64,000 nt of DNA from Bacteroidales bacterium (GCA_016285515.1 JAEEQW010000004.1:1-64000), one strand, 5' to 3'. Shown: positions 33,724-46,778, numbered from the stretch's first letter. Made by a program: numbers and translations. The notes: generated by a model from the letters alone, not told the origin.

Positions 33724-34911
33724 ATGGCAAAAGAAACATTCGTTCGTACCAAACCTCATGTTAACATCGGTACAATAGGTCACGTTGATCACGGTAAGAC
33801 CACATTAACAGCAGCTATTACACAATACCTTCAGACTAAGGGCTTAGCTGAATTCAAATCATTCGACTCAATCGATAATGCTCCGGAAGAGAAGGAAAGA
33901 GGTATTACCATTAATACCGCACACGTAGAATATGAAACAGAGCACAGACACTATGCTCACGTTGACTGCCCTGGTCACGCCGATTACGTTAAGAATATGG
34001 TAACTGGTGCAGCTCAGATGGATGGTGCTATCCTCGTTGTCGCAGCAACAGACGGTCCTATGCCACAGACCAATGAACACATTCTTTTGGCTCGTCAGGT
34101 TGGTGTTCCAAAGATTGTAGTTTTCATGAATAAAGTTGACTTGGTTGATGACCCAGAACTTCTCGAACTCGTTGAAATGGAAATCAGAGAGAGACTGTCA
34201 TTCTACGGTTATGACGGTGACAACACTCCTGTCATTCAGGGTTCCGCTCTTGGTGCATTAAACAACGATCCAAAATGGATTCCTCAGATTCAGGAATTAC
34301 TCGACGCATGTGACTCATACATTCCTTTGCCAGACAGAGCAGTTGACAAACCATTCCTGATGCCTGTTGAAGACGTATTCTCAATCACAGGTCGTGGTAC
34401 CGTTGCTACAGGTAGAATTGAAAGTGGTAGAATTAAGATAGGTGACCCTGTTGATATCATTGGTCTCGGCGCTGAAAAACTGAAATCAGTTGTTACCGGC
34501 GTTGAAATGTTCCGTAAGATTCTTGAATACGGTGAAGCAGGTGATAATGCAGGTCTGTTACTCCGTGGTATTGACAAAGACGAAATCCGTCGTGGTATGG
34601 TTATCGCAGCTGTCAACTCCATTCACCCACACAAACACTTCAAAGCTCAGGTTTATATCCTGTCAAAGGAAGAAGGCGGTCGTCACACCCCATTCCACAA
34701 CCACTATCGTCCTCAGTTCTATTTCAGAACAACTGACGTTACCGGTGAGATCATTCTCCCAGAAGGCGTAGAAATGGTTATGCCAGGTGATAACCTCGAA
34801 ATCGAAGTTGAACTCATCAGCGAAATCGCTATGGATGTCAACCTGAAGCTTGCTATCCGTGAAGGCGGCAGAACCGTCGGTGCTGGTCAGGTCACCCAGA
34901 TTATCGAATAA
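33724..34911 (+). CDS. tuf: Elongation factor Tu
   Basis: 395 residues. The G domain has [15 protein letters not shown] (P-loop), [14 protein letters not shown] (switch I), [12 protein letters not shown] (G3) and MNKVDLVDD (G4), followed by domains 2 and 3 ending [12 protein letters not shown]. It brings aminoacyl-tRNA to the ribosome. It sits between tRNA-Thr (GGT) and tRNA-Trp, a common arrangement, and codon choice is strongly biased as in a highly expressed gene. Confidence 0.99.
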   Translation: MAKETFVRTKPHVNIGTIGHVDHGKTTLTAAITQYLQTKGLAEFKSFDSIDNAPEEKERGITINTAHVEYETEHRHYAHVDCPGHADYVKNMVTGAAQMDGAILVVAATDGPMPQTNEHILLARQVGVPKIVVFMNKVDLVDDPELLELVEMEIRERLSFYGYDGDNTPVIQGSALGALNNDPKWIPQIQELLDACDSYIPLPDRAVDKPFLMPVEDVFSITGRGTVATGRIESGRIKIGDPVDIIGLGAEKLKSVVTGVEMFRKILEYGEAGDNAGLLLRGIDKDEIRRGMVIAAVNSIHPHKHFKAQVYILSKEEGGRHTPFHNHYRPQFYFRTTDVTGEIILPEGVEMVMPGDNLEIEVELISEIAMDVNLKLAIREGGRTVGAGQVTQIIE

Positions 34912-34950
34912 TAAAATTTAATTTTTAATTTTTATATAAGTCTTGTGGAC

Positions 34951-34983
34951 AAAGGTGTTCCGTCGGACAGACGGAATACCTTT
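34951..34983 (+). terminator. Hairpin after tuf
   Basis: AAAGGT-TTCCGTC pairs with GACGGAA-ACCTTT around GGACA, with one mismatch. The following T run is short (TTTATC), so termination may be partial and let tRNA-Trp, secE and nusG be read through. Confidence 0.65.
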
Positions 34984-35005
34984 ATCTAAAAGATTTTTTA
35001 GGCAT

Positions 35006-35078
35006 ACGGGTGTAGCTCAATTGGTAGAGTAGTGGTCTCCAAAACCATTGGTTGTGAGTTCGAGTCTTACCACCCGTG
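35006..35078 (+). tRNA. tRNA-Trp (CCA)
   Basis: 73 bases. The acceptor arms ACGGGTG / CACCCGT pair, and the anticodon stem GTGGT / ACCAT (one G-T pair) encloses CTCCAAA with anticodon CCA. Discriminator G, as needed for tryptophan. It is 20 bases before secE. Confidence 0.95.
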
Positions 35079-35098
35079 CAGTTAAAACAAATAATAAA

Positions 35099-35296
35099 AT
35101 GGCTAAGAATAAAGTGGTTCAATACTGTGTTGAGTGCTATGAAGAACTTAAATATAAGGTAACATGGCCAACCTGGGAGGAATTACAAAATAGTGCAATA
35201 GTGGTATGCATTGCTTCCCTTATCATCGCGTTAGTGGTGTTTTTGATGGATATCTCTTTCGAAAATTTGCTCAAACTATTTTATAATTTAGCGTAA
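35099..35296 (+). CDS. secE: Preprotein translocase subunit SecE
   Basis: 65 residues from the ATG at 35099; an earlier in-frame start lies inside tRNA-Trp. A short cytosolic part with YEELKYKVTWPTWEELQNSA, the conserved SecE block, leads to a single membrane segment (about 37-58). SecE clamps the SecY channel. nusG follows after 9 bases, the standard order. Confidence 0.95.
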   Translation: MAKNKVVQYCVECYEELKYKVTWPTWEELQNSAIVVCIASLIIALVVFLMDISFENLLKLFYNLA

Positions 35297-35305
35297 GGTT
35301 TGAAT

Positions 35306-35857
35306 ATGGGCGAAGAGTCTAAAATAAAATGGTACGTTGTTAAAGCAATCAGCGGAAAGGAGAAAAAAGTCAAACAATACCTGGAAAGCGAAATCGCATT
35401 ACGTCACCTTGAGAATGTTATTACCAGAGTGCTTATCCCTATGGAGAAAGTATATAAGGTAAGAAACGGCAAAAAGGTCATAAGCGAACGCTGCTTCTAT
35501 CCGGGTTATGTTCTCATTGAAGCTGATTTGAGTGACTCCAACACTGTTGGTGTCATTCGTAACTTACCTGATGTTTTGGGACTCTTGGGCTCAAAAAACG
35601 AACCCGAACCAATCAGACCCGCCGAAGTTAAAAGACTCCTCGGCAAAGTGGACGAGATAGCGGAACAGGGCGAAGACGTCGAAGTGCCGTTTATCGTAGG
35701 CGAGTCGGTTACTGTCACTGACGGGCCGTTCAACAGTTTTACCGGAACCATTGAGGAAATCAATGAGGAAAAGAAGAAACTGAAGGTGATGGTCAAAATC
35801 TTTGGCAGAAAAACACCGTTGGAACTCGGATTTATGCAAGTATCAAAAGAACAGTAA
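35306..35857 (+). CDS. nusG: Transcription termination/antitermination factor NusG
   Basis: 183 residues from the ATG at 35306 (a TTG at 35300 is less likely). The NGN domain begins [19 protein letters not shown] with [12 protein letters not shown], and the C-terminal KOW domain holds [22 protein letters not shown]. It binds RNA polymerase through the NGN domain and couples to Rho or ribosomes through KOW. Confidence 0.97.
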   Translation: MGEESKIKWYVVKAISGKEKKVKQYLESEIALRHLENVITRVLIPMEKVYKVRNGKKVISERCFYPGYVLIEADLSDSNTVGVIRNLPDVLGLLGSKNEPEPIRPAEVKRLLGKVDEIAEQGEDVEVPFIVGESVTVTDGPFNSFTGTIEEINEEKKKLKVMVKIFGRKTPLELGFMQVSKEQ

Positions 35858-35932
35858 ATGTTACGTTATTATTCTGATGAGAAAACAGAAAGACACAGTT
35901 CAAACTATTCAACAATTTAATAAAATTAGAAA

Positions 35933-36376
35933 ATGGCAAAAGAAATTATCGGCTATGTGAAGTTGCAAATTAAAGGCGGTGCAGCAAATCCATCTCCACC
36001 TATAGGACCGGCCCTCGGTTCCAAAGGTATAAACATCATGGAGTTCTGCAAGCAGTTTAATGGAAGAACTCAGAATAAAGCTGGCAAGGTATTACCTGTA
36101 ATTATTACTGTCTATAAAGACAAGTCATTCTCTTTTGTTGTAAAGACTCCTCCTGTTGCCGTTCAACTCCTGGAAGCATCTAAGGCAAAAAAAGGCTCAG
36201 CAGAGCCTAACAAGAAATCCGCTGGAAGCGTTACCTGGGATCAGGTAAGAGCTATCGCAGAGGAAAAAATGCCTGACCTTAACTGCTTCACCATTGAATC
36301 AGGAATGAGACTGGTAGCAGGTACAGCTCGCAGCATGGGTATAAAAGTTAGCGGTGATTCACCATTTGCCAAATAA
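35933..36376 (+). CDS. rplK: 50S ribosomal protein L11
   Basis: 147 residues. [37 protein letters not shown] is the L11 N-terminal domain, and the C-terminal 23S RNA-binding domain ends [12 protein letters not shown]. It forms the GTPase-associated stalk base. rplA follows after 33 bases. Confidence 0.98.
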   Translation: MAKEIIGYVKLQIKGGAANPSPPIGPALGSKGINIMEFCKQFNGRTQNKAGKVLPVIITVYKDKSFSFVVKTPPVAVQLLEASKAKKGSAEPNKKSAGSVTWDQVRAIAEEKMPDLNCFTIESGMRLVAGTARSMGIKVSGDSPFAK

Positions 36377-36409
36377 TTAAAGTCGTATCATTAAAAAAAA
36401 TTCCTAAGA

Positions 36410-37105
36410 ATGGCAAGAATATCGAAGAAAAAGCAAATAGCTCTTTCGAAATTTGATCAACAAAAGTTCTATTCTTTAAGTGAAGCAATGGATGTCGTAA
36501 AGAAAGTTGCTTACGAGACTTTTGATGCAGCAGTTGATGTCGATGTCAGATTAGGCGTGGACCCTCGTAAGGCCAATCAGATGGTCAGAGGTACTGTTAC
36601 CCTCCCTCACGGAACAGGTAAGACCAAAAGAGTCCTTGTACTCTGTACTCCTGACAAGGAAGAAGAAGCCAAACAGGCAGGCGCTGACTATGTCGGTCTC
36701 GACGAATACATCAAGAAGATCAAAGACGGATGGACAGATGTTGACGTTGTAATTACGATGCCTAGTGTGATGCCTAAAGTTGGTGCTTTAGGTCGAATAC
36801 TTGGTCCCCGTGGCCTGATGCCAAATCCTAAAACCGGTACGGTTACTATGGAAATCGCAAAGGCAGTAAACGAGGTGAAAGCCGGTAAGATTGACTTTAA
36901 AGTTGACAAAAACGGAATCATTCACACAACAATAGGCAGAGTATCATTTGACAGGGAGAAACTCGTTGAAAACGCACGCGAATTTCTGCAAATGATAATC
37001 AAACTCAAACCATCAGCAGCTAAGGGTACTTATATGAAGAGCGTTTACTTCTCAAGTACTATGGGCCCTGGTATTAAAGTCGATATCAAAACAATTACAG
37101 CTTAA
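36410..37105 (+). CDS. rplA: 50S ribosomal protein L1
   Basis: 231 residues. [35 protein letters not shown] and the C-terminal [20 protein letters not shown] are L1 signatures. L1 forms the mobile stalk at the E site and in many bacteria represses its own operon by binding its mRNA; no operator was identified here. Confidence 0.98.
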   Translation: MARISKKKQIALSKFDQQKFYSLSEAMDVVKKVAYETFDAAVDVDVRLGVDPRKANQMVRGTVTLPHGTGKTKRVLVLCTPDKEEEAKQAGADYVGLDEYIKKIKDGWTDVDVVITMPSVMPKVGALGRILGPRGLMPNPKTGTVTMEIAKAVNEVKAGKIDFKVDKNGIIHTTIGRVSFDREKLVENAREFLQMIIKLKPSAAKGTYMKSVYFSSTMGPGIKVDIKTITA

Positions 37106-37130
37106 TACGTATTTATAAATTAGTGAGAAA

Positions 37131-37652
37131 ATGAAAAAAGAATTAAAAGGTGGATATATCGAAAAGCTCACCGAGTTATTAAATGCGAACAATACACTGT
37201 ATTTGGCTGATATCGGTGACCTGAATGCACAGCAGACAGCAGACTTGCGTCGTCTTTGCTTCAAGAACGAAGTGAAAGTTCAAGTCGTAAAAAATGCTTT
37301 GCTAAAGAAGGCTATGAAGGAATCCTCAATCAATTACGAGGAGCTCGAAAAAGTCCTCAAAGGACATACAGCAATAATGACTGCTGAAGTCAACAATGCA
37401 CCTGCAAAACTCATCAAGGAAGCAAGAAAGACTAGCGACAAGCCTATACTTAAGGCCGCTTACGTTGAAGAGTGTTTCTATATAGGTGACAATCAGCTTG
37501 ACTATCTGTGCAACATCAAAAGTAAGAACGAACTCATCGGCGAAATCGTCGGATTACTCCAATCTCCTATCAAAAATGTTGTTTCTGCATTACAATCAGG
37601 CGGCAACACAATCCATGGAGTACTCAAGACCTTATCGGAAAGACCAGAGTAA
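37131..37652 (+). CDS. rplJ: 50S ribosomal protein L10
   Basis: 173 residues. Start MKKELKGGYIEKLTELLN and the block LRRLCFKNEVKVQVVKNALLKKAM match L10. It binds 23S RNA and carries L7/L12 dimers on its C-terminal helix. The 25-base gap before it leaves little space for the long autoregulatory leader known in E. coli. Confidence 0.97.
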   Translation: MKKELKGGYIEKLTELLNANNTLYLADIGDLNAQQTADLRRLCFKNEVKVQVVKNALLKKAMKESSINYEELEKVLKGHTAIMTAEVNNAPAKLIKEARKTSDKPILKAAYVEECFYIGDNQLDYLCNIKSKNELIGEIVGLLQSPIKNVVSALQSGGNTIHGVLKTLSERPE

Positions 37653-37715
37653 AAAAACCTTATATTACAATATTATTAATCAATTTATTCAAGAACAATT
37701 TAAACAATAAATAAA

Positions 37716-38093
37716 ATGGCAGATTTAAAAGCACTTGCAGAACAGTTAGTTAATTTAACCGTTAAAGAAGTTAACGAACTTGCAGAAATACTCAAGACAG
37801 AATACGGTATCGAACCAGCAGCTGCAGCAGTAGCAGTAGCAGCAGCTCCTGCAGGAGAAGCAGCAGCAGCAGTAGAAGAAAAGACTGAATTCGATGTTAT
37901 CCTCAAAGAAGCTGGTCCAAAGAAACTTGACGTTGTAAAACTTGTCAAGAATCTCACAGGCGAAGGTCTTAAGGAATCTAAGGCTTTAGTTGACAATGCT
38001 CCTTCACCACTGAAACAGGGTGTCAGCAAAGACGAGGCAGAACACATGAAAGCAGAATTGGAAGCTGCCGGAGCTGTCGTTGAAGTTAAATAA
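37716..38093 (+). CDS. rplL: 50S ribosomal protein L7/L12
   Basis: 125 residues. The N-terminal dimerisation helices, an alanine-rich hinge (about 34-52, coded by repeated GCA codons) and the C-terminal factor-binding domain ([33 protein letters not shown]) are all present. It recruits GTPase factors. A structured hairpin follows before rpoB. Confidence 0.98.
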   Translation: MADLKALAEQLVNLTVKEVNELAEILKTEYGIEPAAAAVAVAAAPAGEAAAAVEEKTEFDVILKEAGPKKLDVVKLVKNLTGEGLKESKALVDNAPSPLKQGVSKDEAEHMKAELEAAGAVVEVK

Positions 38094-38110
38094 TCATTTT
38101 CCCCCATATA

Positions 38111-38163
38111 GAAATAGACGTGATGGGCTTCCAGCCGGTCATCGTCTATTTCTTGTTTTTATT
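38111..38163 (+). terminator. Hairpin attenuator between rplL and rpoB
   Basis: GAAATAGAC at 38111 pairs with GTCTATTTC ending at 38152, GATG with CATC inside it, and GGCT-TCC-AGCC forms the inner hairpin. A T-rich run (TTGTTTTTATTT) follows. By position it resembles the known E. coli rplL-rpoB attenuator, which lowers rpoBC relative to the ribosomal genes. Partial termination is inferred. Confidence 0.65.
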
Positions 38164-38206
38164 TACAACACTTTATTCTTTTTTTTAAAACCATAATCCT
38201 CATAAG

Positions 38207-41200
38207 GTGGCTCTGAATCATTACGATAGAATCAATTTTTCTAAAACAAAAATAAAAGCTGATTATCCTGACTTACTTGATATTCAGCTAAAGTCGTTTC
38301 ATGACTTCTTCCAATTGGACTGCAGTCCTGAGAACAGACAGAAAGAAGGACTTTATAAAGCATTCTCAGAGAATTTCCCGATTCACGATGCGAGAAATAA
38401 TTTTGTCCTCGAATTTGTCGATTACTTTATCGACCCTCCCAGATACTCCATCAGCGAATGCATGGAAAGAGGCCTTACCTACAGTGTGCCTCTTAAAGCC
38501 AAATTAAAACTCTATTGCACCGACCCCGAACATGAAGATTTCGAGACTGTGGTGCAAGACGTGTATCTGGGCATGATTCCTTACATGACCCCTAATGGGA
38601 CATTCTGCATAAACGGTGCAGAACGTATTGTTGTATCACAACTTCACCGTTCCCCTGGCGTATTCTTCGGAAGTCACCTCCACGTCAACGGAATGCAACT
38701 GTATTCAGCCCGTATCATCCCGTTCAAAGGCTCATGGATGGAATTCACAACCGATATAAACAATGTCATGTATGCTTATATCGACAGAAAAAAGAAATTG
38801 CCGGTAACCACCCTCCTCCGCGCCATAGGCTACGAATCAGATAAGGATATTCTCGAAATATTCGACCTGGCCGAAGAAATAAAGGTCTCAAAAACAGGCC
38901 TTAAGAAAGTTTTAGGCAGAAAACTCGCCGCTCGTGTCGTAAGAACATGGACCGAGGACTTCGTAGATGAAGATACCGGTGAAGTAGTTTCCATTGAACG
39001 TACCTCAGTCATCGTTGAACGTGAAACGATACTGGAAAATGAACATATAGAACAAATTATCGATGCAGGCGTCAAAACCATTCTCTTACATAAAGACCAG
39101 CCTGAATCACTCGACTATTCCATAATATTCAATACGCTCCAAAAAGATACAGCCAACAACGAAAAAGAAGCTATTGAATTCATATATCGTCAGTTACGTA
39201 ACTCAGACCCTCCAGATGAAGAAACTGCCCGTGGCGTCATTGAAAAACTCTTCTTCTCCGACAAGAGATATGACCTCGGTGACGTGGGACGATATAAAAT
39301 CAACAAAAAACTCGGACTCGACATATCTCCTGACGTAAGAGTACTTACGAACAAAGATATTATATCCATAATAAACTACCTTATCCGTCTTATCAACTCC
39401 AAAGTTGAAGTAGATGATATCGACCACTTGAGCAACCGTCGTATCAGAACAGTAGGCGAACAGTTCTACAACCAGTTCTGCGTCGGTCTTCTCCGTATGA
39501 CCCGTACCATCAAGGAAAGAATGAATGTCAGAGACAATGAGACATTTACACCGGCCGAACTTATCAACGCCAAGGCACTGTCATCAGTAATCAATTCATT
39601 CTTCGGCACAAACCAGCTGTCACAGTTCATGGATCAGACAAACCCATTGTCGGAAATCACACACAAGAGAAGAATTTCTTCCCTTGGTCCCGGCGGTCTT
39701 TCCCGTGAACATGCAGGATTTGAGGTTCGTGACGTTCACTACACCCACTACGGTCGTCTGTGTACCATTGAAACTCCTGAAGGTCCTAACATCGGTCTTA
39801 TTTCATCACTCAGCGTCTATGCACGTATCAACAACCTCGGATTTATCGAAACACCTTACCTGCCAGTTGAAAACTGCAGAGTGTGCATAGAACAGCAGCC
39901 AAAATATATGACTGTTGAAGAGGAAGAAGGTAAGAACATAGCTCAGGCCAAGACTGAAATTGACGACCAGGGCAACATAACAGAAACAAGAGTCAAAGCA
40001 AGACGTCTGGCTGACTTCCCTATCGTTTCAAAGGAAGAAGTACAGCTTATAGACGTTGCGCCTAACCAGATTGCATCCATTGCAGCATCACTGATTCCAT
40101 TCCTCGAACATGATGATGCTAACAGAGCCCTGATGGGTTCCAACATGATGCGTCAGGCTGTTCCACTGCTTAATCCTGAAGTTCCAATCGTAGGAACAGG
40201 TATCGAGATTCCTGTTGTAAAGGATTCCCGCGTCCTCATCAACGCAGAAGGCAACGGCACAGTGGAATACTCCGACTCCACAACTATTATTATCAGATAT
40301 GACAGAACTGCGGAAGATGAATTTGAAAGTTTCGACGAACCAGTCAAGACCTATCATCTTACAAAATACAGACGCACCAACCAAAGCACCTGCATCAACC
40401 TCCGCCCTATCGTAAGAAGAGGCGACAGAGTTGAAAAAGGACAGCCTCTGTGCGAAGGCTACGGAACCCAAAACGGCGAACTGGCCCTCGGACGCAATAT
40501 GAAGGTTGCCTTCATGCCTTGGAAAGGCTACAACTATGAAGATGCCATAGTAATCTCCCAAAGAGTACTTAAGGAAGACATCTTCACATCAGTTCACATT
40601 GAAGAATTCACTCTCGAAGTCCGTGACACAAAACGCGGTATCGAAGAGTTAACCAATGATATTCCTAACGTCAGTGCAGACGCAACCAAAGACCTTGACG
40701 ACAATGGCCTCGTAAGAGTCGGTGCCGAAGTCGTTGAAGGCGACATCCTTATAGGTAAAATCTCACCTAAGGGCGAAAGCGATCCTACTCCTGAAGAGAA
40801 ACTCCTTAGAGCAATCTTCGGTGACAAGGCAGGTGACGTTAAAGACGCTTCCATGAAAGCACCTCCTTCAATGAAGGGCGTTGTAATCGATACCAAACTG
40901 TTCTCCAAATCCATCAAGGACCGCAAGCAAAGAGCTAAGGAAAAAGAATCCCTTGCAGTCACGGATGAAAAGTACAAAAAGGAATTTGACGAGCTTCACG
41001 CAAAAGTCGTCAGCAAGCTGTTTTCACTGCTCAATGGCAAGTCAAGCCAGGGAGTATATAACAACTACAAGGAAGAAATAATTCCTAAGAGAACAAAATA
41101 CAACCAGAAGAACCTGTCAACAGTTGACTACACCATAGTCAATGCCAACAACTGGACTACCGATGCATCAAAGAACGAGATCATCAAACGCATCATCTTC

Positions 41201-42013
41201 AACTACAACCAAAAATACAAGGAGATTCTCGGCAGATACAACCGCGAGAAGTTTGTGACCTCAGTGGGCGACGAACTGCCAAGCGATATTGTCCAGATGG
41301 CAAAGGTTTATGTTGCAAAGAAGCGCAAACTCAGAGTAGGTGACAAGATGTCAGGCCGTCACGGTAACAAGGGTATTGTTTCCAGGATAGTGAGAGAGGA
41401 GGATATGCCTTTCCTCGAAGACGGAACACCTGTTGACATAGTACTTAACCCATTGGGTGTACCTTCACGTATGAACCTCGGACAGATTTTCGAGACCATA
41501 CTTGGATGGGCCGGACACGAACTGGGAGTCAAATTCGCAACACCTATCTTCGATGGTGCATCTCTCGAAGAGGTCAACTCCTACATAAAGAAAGCCGGAC
41601 TGCCGGAAAACGGCATGTGCTACCTGTATAACGGCGAAACAGGCGAAAGATTCACAGAGCCTGCAACAGTCGGATACATCTACATGATTAAGCTGCACCA
41701 CATGGTTGATGACAAGATGCACGCACGTTCCATAGGTCCATATTCCATGATTACCCAGCAGCCTTTGGGCGGTAAAGCCCAATTCGGCGGCCAGCGTTTC
41801 GGTGAAATGGAGGTTTGGGCTCTCGAAGCATTCGGCGCATCAAATATACTTCAAGAAATTCTTACTGTAAAATCAGATGATGTACAAGGAAGAGCAAAAG
41901 CATACGAAGCTATTGTTAAGGGAGATGTCATGCCGGAACCTAACCTTCCGGAATCTTTCAACGTTCTCGTACACGAACTTAGATGCCTCGGCTTAAACAT
42001 TACATTTGAATAA
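38207..42013 (+). CDS. rpoB: RNA polymerase beta subunit
   Basis: 1268 residues. The start is a GTG at 38207; no ATG is available near it. The rifampicin-binding block ([27 protein letters not shown]) is wild-type in appearance, and C-terminal blocks [18 protein letters not shown] and [20 protein letters not shown]-like sequence are intact. With rpoC 32 bases downstream it forms the catalytic core of RNA polymerase. A hairpin sits between rplL and this gene. Confidence 0.98.
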   Translation: MALNHYDRINFSKTKIKADYPDLLDIQLKSFHDFFQLDCSPENRQKEGLYKAFSENFPIHDARNNFVLEFVDYFIDPPRYSISECMERGLTYSVPLKAKLKLYCTDPEHEDFETVVQDVYLGMIPYMTPNGTFCINGAERIVVSQLHRSPGVFFGSHLHVNGMQLYSARIIPFKGSWMEFTTDINNVMYAYIDRKKKLPVTTLLRAIGYESDKDILEIFDLAEEIKVSKTGLKKVLGRKLAARVVRTWTEDFVDEDTGEVVSIERTSVIVERETILENEHIEQIIDAGVKTILLHKDQPESLDYSIIFNTLQKDTANNEKEAIEFIYRQLRNSDPPDEETARGVIEKLFFSDKRYDLGDVGRYKINKKLGLDISPDVRVLTNKDIISIINYLIRLINSKVEVDDIDHLSNRRIRTVGEQFYNQFCVGLLRMTRTIKERMNVRDNETFTPAELINAKALSSVINSFFGTNQLSQFMDQTNPLSEITHKRRISSLGPGGLSREHAGFEVRDVHYTHYGRLCTIETPEGPNIGLISSLSVYARINNLGFIETPYLPVENCRVCIEQQPKYMTVEEEEGKNIAQAKTEIDDQGNITETRVKARRLADFPIVSKEEVQLIDVAPNQIASIAASLIPFLEHDDANRALMGSNMMRQAVPLLNPEVPIVGTGIEIPVVKDSRVLINAEGNGTVEYSDSTTIIIRYDRTAEDEFESFDEPVKTYHLTKYRRTNQSTCINLRPIVRRGDRVEKGQPLCEGYGTQNGELALGRNMKVAFMPWKGYNYEDAIVISQRVLKEDIFTSVHIEEFTLEVRDTKRGIEELTNDIPNVSADATKDLDDNGLVRVGAEVVEGDILIGKISPKGESDPTPEEKLLRAIFGDKAGDVKDASMKAPPSMKGVVIDTKLFSKSIKDRKQRAKEKESLAVTDEKYKKEFDELHAKVVSKLFSLLNGKSSQGVYNNYKEEIIPKRTKYNQKNLSTVDYTIVNANNWTTDASKNEIIKRIIFNYNQKYKEILGRYNREKFVTSVGDELPSDIVQMAKVYVAKKRKLRVGDKMSGRHGNKGIVSRIVREEDMPFLEDGTPVDIVLNPLGVPSRMNLGQIFETILGWAGHELGVKFATPIFDGASLEEVNSYIKKAGLPENGMCYLYNGETGERFTEPATVGYIYMIKLHHMVDDKMHARSIGPYSMITQQPLGGKAQFGGQRFGEMEVWALEAFGASNILQEILTVKSDDVQGRAKAYEAIVKGDVMPEPNLPESFNVLVHELRCLGLNITFE

Positions 42014-42045
42014 TCATTGAAGATCACTTAAAAACATAGTTATCA

Positions 42046-45000
42046 ATGGCATACAAAAGTGAACAAAAAAGCAACAATAATTTCAAGTCTATAACCATCA
42101 GCCTTGCATCACCGGAATCTATACTGGAACGTTCCTGCGGTGAGGTGCTGAAACCGGAGACTATCAACTATAGAACCTACAAGCCGGAAGCCGACGGTCT
42201 TTTCTGCGAAAAGATATTCGGCCCCGTTAAGGACTGGGAATGTCATTGCGGCAAATATAAAAGAATAAGATACAAAGGTATAATTTGCGACCGTTGCGGC
42301 GTCAAAGTTACTGAGAAGAAAGTGCGTAGAGAGAACTCAGGACACATAAAACTCGTCGTCCCTGTAGCTCATATCTGGTATTTCCGCTCTCTTCCAAACA
42401 AGATAGGAGCCCTGCTCGGACTTCAGACCAAGAAACTTGACAGTATCATTTACTATGAAAAGTTCATTGTCATCAATCCGGGCATAGTAGCCCAAAACCC
42501 CGATATCAACGGCAGTCACTATATGGATCTCCTCTCGGAAGAAGAATACTACAACATCATTAAAGACCTTCCGGCAGAAAACCAATATCTTGACGATTCA
42601 GATCCCGACAAGTTCGTTGCAAAGATGGGTGCAGAAGCCATCTGCGAACTTCTTTCAAAGATAGATCTTGACGCTGATGCAGCTGCTCTGCGTAAAATAG
42701 CCGATGTGGAGACATCACAGCAAAGAAAGGCTGAAGCACTCAAACGTCTTCATGTTTTCGAAGCTTTCCGTGAAGCCAACAAGAAGATGGAGAACCGTCC
42801 TGAATGGATGATTATAAAGGTGGTTCCTGTCATTCCACCTGAACTGCGTCCTCTCGTACCATTGGATGGCGGAAGATTTGCAACATCCGACCTTAACGAC
42901 CTCTACAGAAGGGTCATCATTCGTAATAACCGCTTGAAACGTCTTATTGAAATCAAAGCTCCAGACGTTATCATGCGTAATGAGAAACGTATGCTCCAAG
43001 AGGCTGTCGATGCTTTGCTTAACAATTCCCGCAAGACAAACTCAGTAAGACCTGAGGCAAACAACGCCCTCAAGTCATTGAGCGACAGTCTGAAAGGCAA
43101 ACAAGGACGTTTCCGCCAGAACCTGCTTGGTAAACGTGTTGACTATTCCGGTCGTTCCGTTATCGTTGTAGGTCCGGAACTGAAACTGAACGAATGTGGT
43201 CTGCCTAAGGAAATGGCATCAGAATTATACAAGCCATTCATCATCAGAAAACTTATCGAAAGAGGTATCGTTAAAACAGTTAAATCTGCAAAGAAGATTG
43301 TTGACAAAAAGGATACCGTTGTATGGGATATCCTCGAGAACATACTCAAGGGTCACCCTATATTGCTCAACCGTGCACCTACCCTTCACCGTCTTGGTAT
43401 TCAGGCATTCCAGCCTAAACTTATCGAAGGTAAGGCAATACAACTGCACCCGTTGGCATGTACGGCATTCAACGCCGATTTCGACGGTGACCAGATGGCT
43501 GTCCATGTACCATTAGGAAATGCAGCTGTCCTCGAAGCACAAATGCTGATGCTGGCTTCCCATAATATCCTTAATCCTGCCAACGGCGCTCCTACGACAG
43601 TCCCGTCACAGGATATGATTCTCGGTCTGTATTACATGACTAAGGAAAGAAAAAGCACTCCTGAATACCCTATCAAGGGCGAAGGTCTGAGATTTTACTC
43701 TCCTGAAGAGGTCATAATAGCATACAACGAGCATAAAGTTGACATGCATGCAGGCATAACCGTAAGGATATTGAACGTTGAGACAAACAAATACGAAAAT
43801 ATCCATACCACAACAGGTAGAGTCCTGTTCAATAGAGTCACTCCACCTACCTATCCATTCATCAACCAGCTGTTAAAGAAGAAAAATGTCAGGGATATCA
43901 TCAGTGATGTTCTCAAGAAAACCGATAACACCTCAACAATCAAGTTCCTGGATGCCATGAAAGAAATGGGATACAGGAATGCATTCGAAGCAGGTTTGTC
44001 ATTCAATCTTGGTGACATTCTTATTCCTGAAAACAAGGCAGCTTTGATAGAGGATGCTCATGGAAAGGTCGATGAAATCACAGATGAATACAACTTCGGT
44101 AACATTACAAACACCGAAAGATATAATCAGGTAATCGATACTTGGGGACGTGTGGTCACACAAATCACCGATTCTCTGATGAGGACCATCACGGAAGACA
44201 GACAAGGATTCAATCCTATCTACATGATGATTGACTCAGGTGCCCGTGGTTCCAAGGAACAGATACGTCAGTTGTGCGGACTCAGAGGTTTGATGCAGAA
44301 GCCGCAGAAATCAACTGCCGGCGGTGCCGAAATCATCGAGAACCCTATTCTTTCCAACTTCAAGGAAGGTCTGTCAGTCCACGATTACTTCATCTCAACC
44401 CATGGTGCGCGTAAAGGTCTTGCCGATACAGCTTTGAAGACAGCTGATGCCGGATACCTTACAAGACGTCTGGTCGATGTTGCACACGATTGCATCATAA
44501 CCGAAGATGACTGCGGAACCCTCAGAGGAATTACAATCACAGCTCTGAAGAAAAACGACAGCATCATCGAATCTCTTGGCGACAGAATCGTTGGTCGTGT
44601 AACTCTTCACGACATATACCATCCGAAGACCGGTGAAATAATTCTCAAGGCCGGTGAGGAAATAACTGAAAAATATGCAAAACTGATTGAAGAATCAGGT
44701 ATTGAGGAACTTGAAATCAGATCAGTTCTCACATGTGAATCCAAGAGAGGTGTATGTGCAAAATGTTATGGACGTAACCTCGCAACCTCGAAGATGGTTC
44801 AGATGGGTGAAGCTGTCGGCGTAATTGCCGCACAATCAATCGGTGAGCCTGGTACACAGTTGACACTGCGTACATTCCACACCGGTGGTTCTGCACGTAA
44901 CGTCGGTATCGATGCAAAACTCGAAGCCAACTATGACGGTATCATCGAATTCGAGGAACTCCGTTACATACCTTACGTCAATAAGAATGGCGAACATTTC

Positions 45001-46467
45001 CACCGCGTTATTGGACGTGCAGGTGAAATGAAGATTATCAATGAAACCACAGGCATTGTGCTTACCAACACTTTGATCCCATACGGTTCAAGACTGTTCT
45101 TCAAATCAGGCGATAAAGTCAAAAAGGGTGATTTAATCTGCGATTGGGATGCATTCAACACCGACATATACACAGATGTCGTAGGTAGGGTCGTTTATGA
45201 ATCCATTCTGGAAGGTATCACAATGAAATCCGAAATGGATGAAGTAACAGGCTACACCCAGAAGATTATCATAGAAAGCAAACAGAAGCTGAAAACTCCT
45301 GCAATCAATATTGTCAGCCCTGAAGGTGAAATCATCAAACGTTTTGATATGCCTATCGGTGCTCACATTGAAGTTGAAGAAGATTCAATCGTTAAAGCCG
45401 GTGACATCCTTGCCAAGATACCAAAAGAACAGAAAGGCAAGGCAAGTGATATTACAGGCGGTCTTCCACGTGTTACCGAACTCTTTGAGGCACGTAACCC
45501 GTCGGATCCTGCAATCGTATCCGAAATCGACGGTATCGTCTCCTTCAGCAAGAAGCCTAAACGTGGCAACCGCGAAGTCGTCATCACTTCAAAGACAGGT
45601 GATGTAAGAAAATATCTGATTCCAACATCCAAACAGATTCTTGCACAGGAAATGGACTACGTAAAGGCTGGTACTCCTCTGTCAGAAGGTCTGATGACCC
45701 CTGCAGACATCCTTGCCATCAAGGGCCCTATGAAAGTTCAGGAATATATCGTAAATGAAATCCAGGAAGTTTATCGTATGCAGGATGTAAAAATCAGCGA
45801 CAAGCACTTTGAAGTCATAGTTAGACAGATGATGCGTAAAGTTGAGATTGATGAATCCGGCGATTCAAAGTTCCTTGAGGAAGATATCGTCAATCGTACT
45901 GAATTCAACGAAGAGAACGACTGGCTGTTCGGACGTCACGTGATACTTGATGCCGGAGATTCCCAGAAATTCAAAGCAGGCGAAATCGTCAGCGCAAGAG
46001 ACTTCAGGGAAGAAAATTCAAATCTGAGACGTAAAGACTTGAAACTGATGACATCGAGAGCGGCAAAACCGGCAACGGCAAAGCAAATGCTTCAAGGTAT
46101 CACAAGAGCATCACTTCAGACATCAAGCTGGATTTCCGCAGCATCCTTCCAGGAGACCACCAAGGTTCTCACCGAAGCATCAATCAGAGCAAAAACTGAC
46201 TATCTGCTCGGCATGAAGGAAAACGTCATCGTCGGTCATAAGATTCCTGCCGGCACCGGACTGCGCTCATACAACAATATCCGGGTTGCACCTAAGGAAA
46301 CCCTTGAAACTCTGAAGGATGAACTTGATGAAAACGAAAAAGAAAGAATAATCGATGACAACGTCATCAACATCACTTCTGAAGACTTCGTACAGGAAGA
46401 AACTGGATACAATGCGGATGAATTGCCAGAATCAACCACAACTATCGAAGAACTTAACCAGCAATAA
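42046..46467 (+). CDS. rpoC: RNA polymerase beta' subunit
   Basis: 1473 residues. The N-terminal zinc site ([20 protein letters not shown]), the active-site aspartate triad [15 protein letters not shown], and the second zinc site ([13 protein letters not shown]) are all present. The C-terminal tail ends in an acidic stretch. It holds the catalytic magnesium. A DUF3467 gene begins 2 bases after the stop, a Bacteroidetes-specific addition to the rpoBC operon. Confidence 0.99.
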   Translation: MAYKSEQKSNNNFKSITISLASPESILERSCGEVLKPETINYRTYKPEADGLFCEKIFGPVKDWECHCGKYKRIRYKGIICDRCGVKVTEKKVRRENSGHIKLVVPVAHIWYFRSLPNKIGALLGLQTKKLDSIIYYEKFIVINPGIVAQNPDINGSHYMDLLSEEEYYNIIKDLPAENQYLDDSDPDKFVAKMGAEAICELLSKIDLDADAAALRKIADVETSQQRKAEALKRLHVFEAFREANKKMENRPEWMIIKVVPVIPPELRPLVPLDGGRFATSDLNDLYRRVIIRNNRLKRLIEIKAPDVIMRNEKRMLQEAVDALLNNSRKTNSVRPEANNALKSLSDSLKGKQGRFRQNLLGKRVDYSGRSVIVVGPELKLNECGLPKEMASELYKPFIIRKLIERGIVKTVKSAKKIVDKKDTVVWDILENILKGHPILLNRAPTLHRLGIQAFQPKLIEGKAIQLHPLACTAFNADFDGDQMAVHVPLGNAAVLEAQMLMLASHNILNPANGAPTTVPSQDMILGLYYMTKERKSTPEYPIKGEGLRFYSPEEVIIAYNEHKVDMHAGITVRILNVETNKYENIHTTTGRVLFNRVTPPTYPFINQLLKKKNVRDIISDVLKKTDNTSTIKFLDAMKEMGYRNAFEAGLSFNLGDILIPENKAALIEDAHGKVDEITDEYNFGNITNTERYNQVIDTWGRVVTQITDSLMRTITEDRQGFNPIYMMIDSGARGSKEQIRQLCGLRGLMQKPQKSTAGGAEIIENPILSNFKEGLSVHDYFISTHGARKGLADTALKTADAGYLTRRLVDVAHDCIITEDDCGTLRGITITALKKNDSIIESLGDRIVGRVTLHDIYHPKTGEIILKAGEEITEKYAKLIEESGIEELEIRSVLTCESKRGVCAKCYGRNLATSKMVQMGEAVGVIAAQSIGEPGTQLTLRTFHTGGSARNVGIDAKLEANYDGIIEFEELRYIPYVNKNGEHFHRVIGRAGEMKIINETTGIVLTNTLIPYGSRLFFKSGDKVKKGDLICDWDAFNTDIYTDVVGRVVYESILEGITMKSEMDEVTGYTQKIIIESKQKLKTPAINIVSPEGEIIKRFDMPIGAHIEVEEDSIVKAGDILAKIPKEQKGKASDITGGLPRVTELFEARNPSDPAIVSEIDGIVSFSKKPKRGNREVVITSKTGDVRKYLIPTSKQILAQEMDYVKAGTPLSEGLMTPADILAIKGPMKVQEYIVNEIQEVYRMQDVKISDKHFEVIVRQMMRKVEIDESGDSKFLEEDIVNRTEFNEENDWLFGRHVILDAGDSQKFKAGEIVSARDFREENSNLRRKDLKLMTSRAAKPATAKQMLQGITRASLQTSSWISAASFQETTKVLTEASIRAKTDYLLGMKENVIVGHKIPAGTGLRSYNNIRVAPKETLETLKDELDENEKERIIDDNVINITSEDFVQEETGYNADELPESTTTIEELNQQ

Positions 46468-46469
46468 TT

Positions 46470-46778
46470 ATGGAAGAAAAAAATAAACAACAAATTAACA
46501 TTGAAATGAGTGACGATGTTGCAGAAGGTATCTATTCCAATCTGGCAATAATCTCTCATTCCAATACAGAATTTATCATTGATTTTCTGAAGATAATGCC
46601 TAACATGCCTAAGGCAAAAGTCAAATCAAGAATTGTCTTGACCCCACAACATGCCAAAAGACTTATGAGGGCTTTGGAAGATAACATGCAGAAATATGAG
46701 CAAACACACGGCAAAGTCTCTGACACAAACAGCAACCAGTTTACGGTTCCGTTCGGAGGTCCAACCGGTCAAGCATAA
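46470..46778 (+). CDS. DUF3467 protein downstream of rpoC
   Basis: 102 residues. EMSDDVAEGIYSNLAIISHSNTEFIIDFLKIMPNMPKAKVKSRIVLTP is characteristic of DUF3467, a small family of unknown function commonly found right after rpoC in Bacteroidetes. The 2-base gap to rpoC implies co-transcription and a role near transcription or RNA polymerase, but this is not shown. No catalytic motif is visible. Confidence 0.9.
   Translation: MEEKNKQQINIEMSDDVAEGIYSNLAIISHSNTEFIIDFLKIMPNMPKAKVKSRIVLTPQHAKRLMRALEDNMQKYEQTHGKVSDTNSNQFTVPFGGPTGQA

Noticed and set aside
38207-42013. Rifampicin-resistance change in rpoB
   Set aside because: The rifampicin pocket sequence looks wild-type; small differences from E. 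coli are usual for the phylum.
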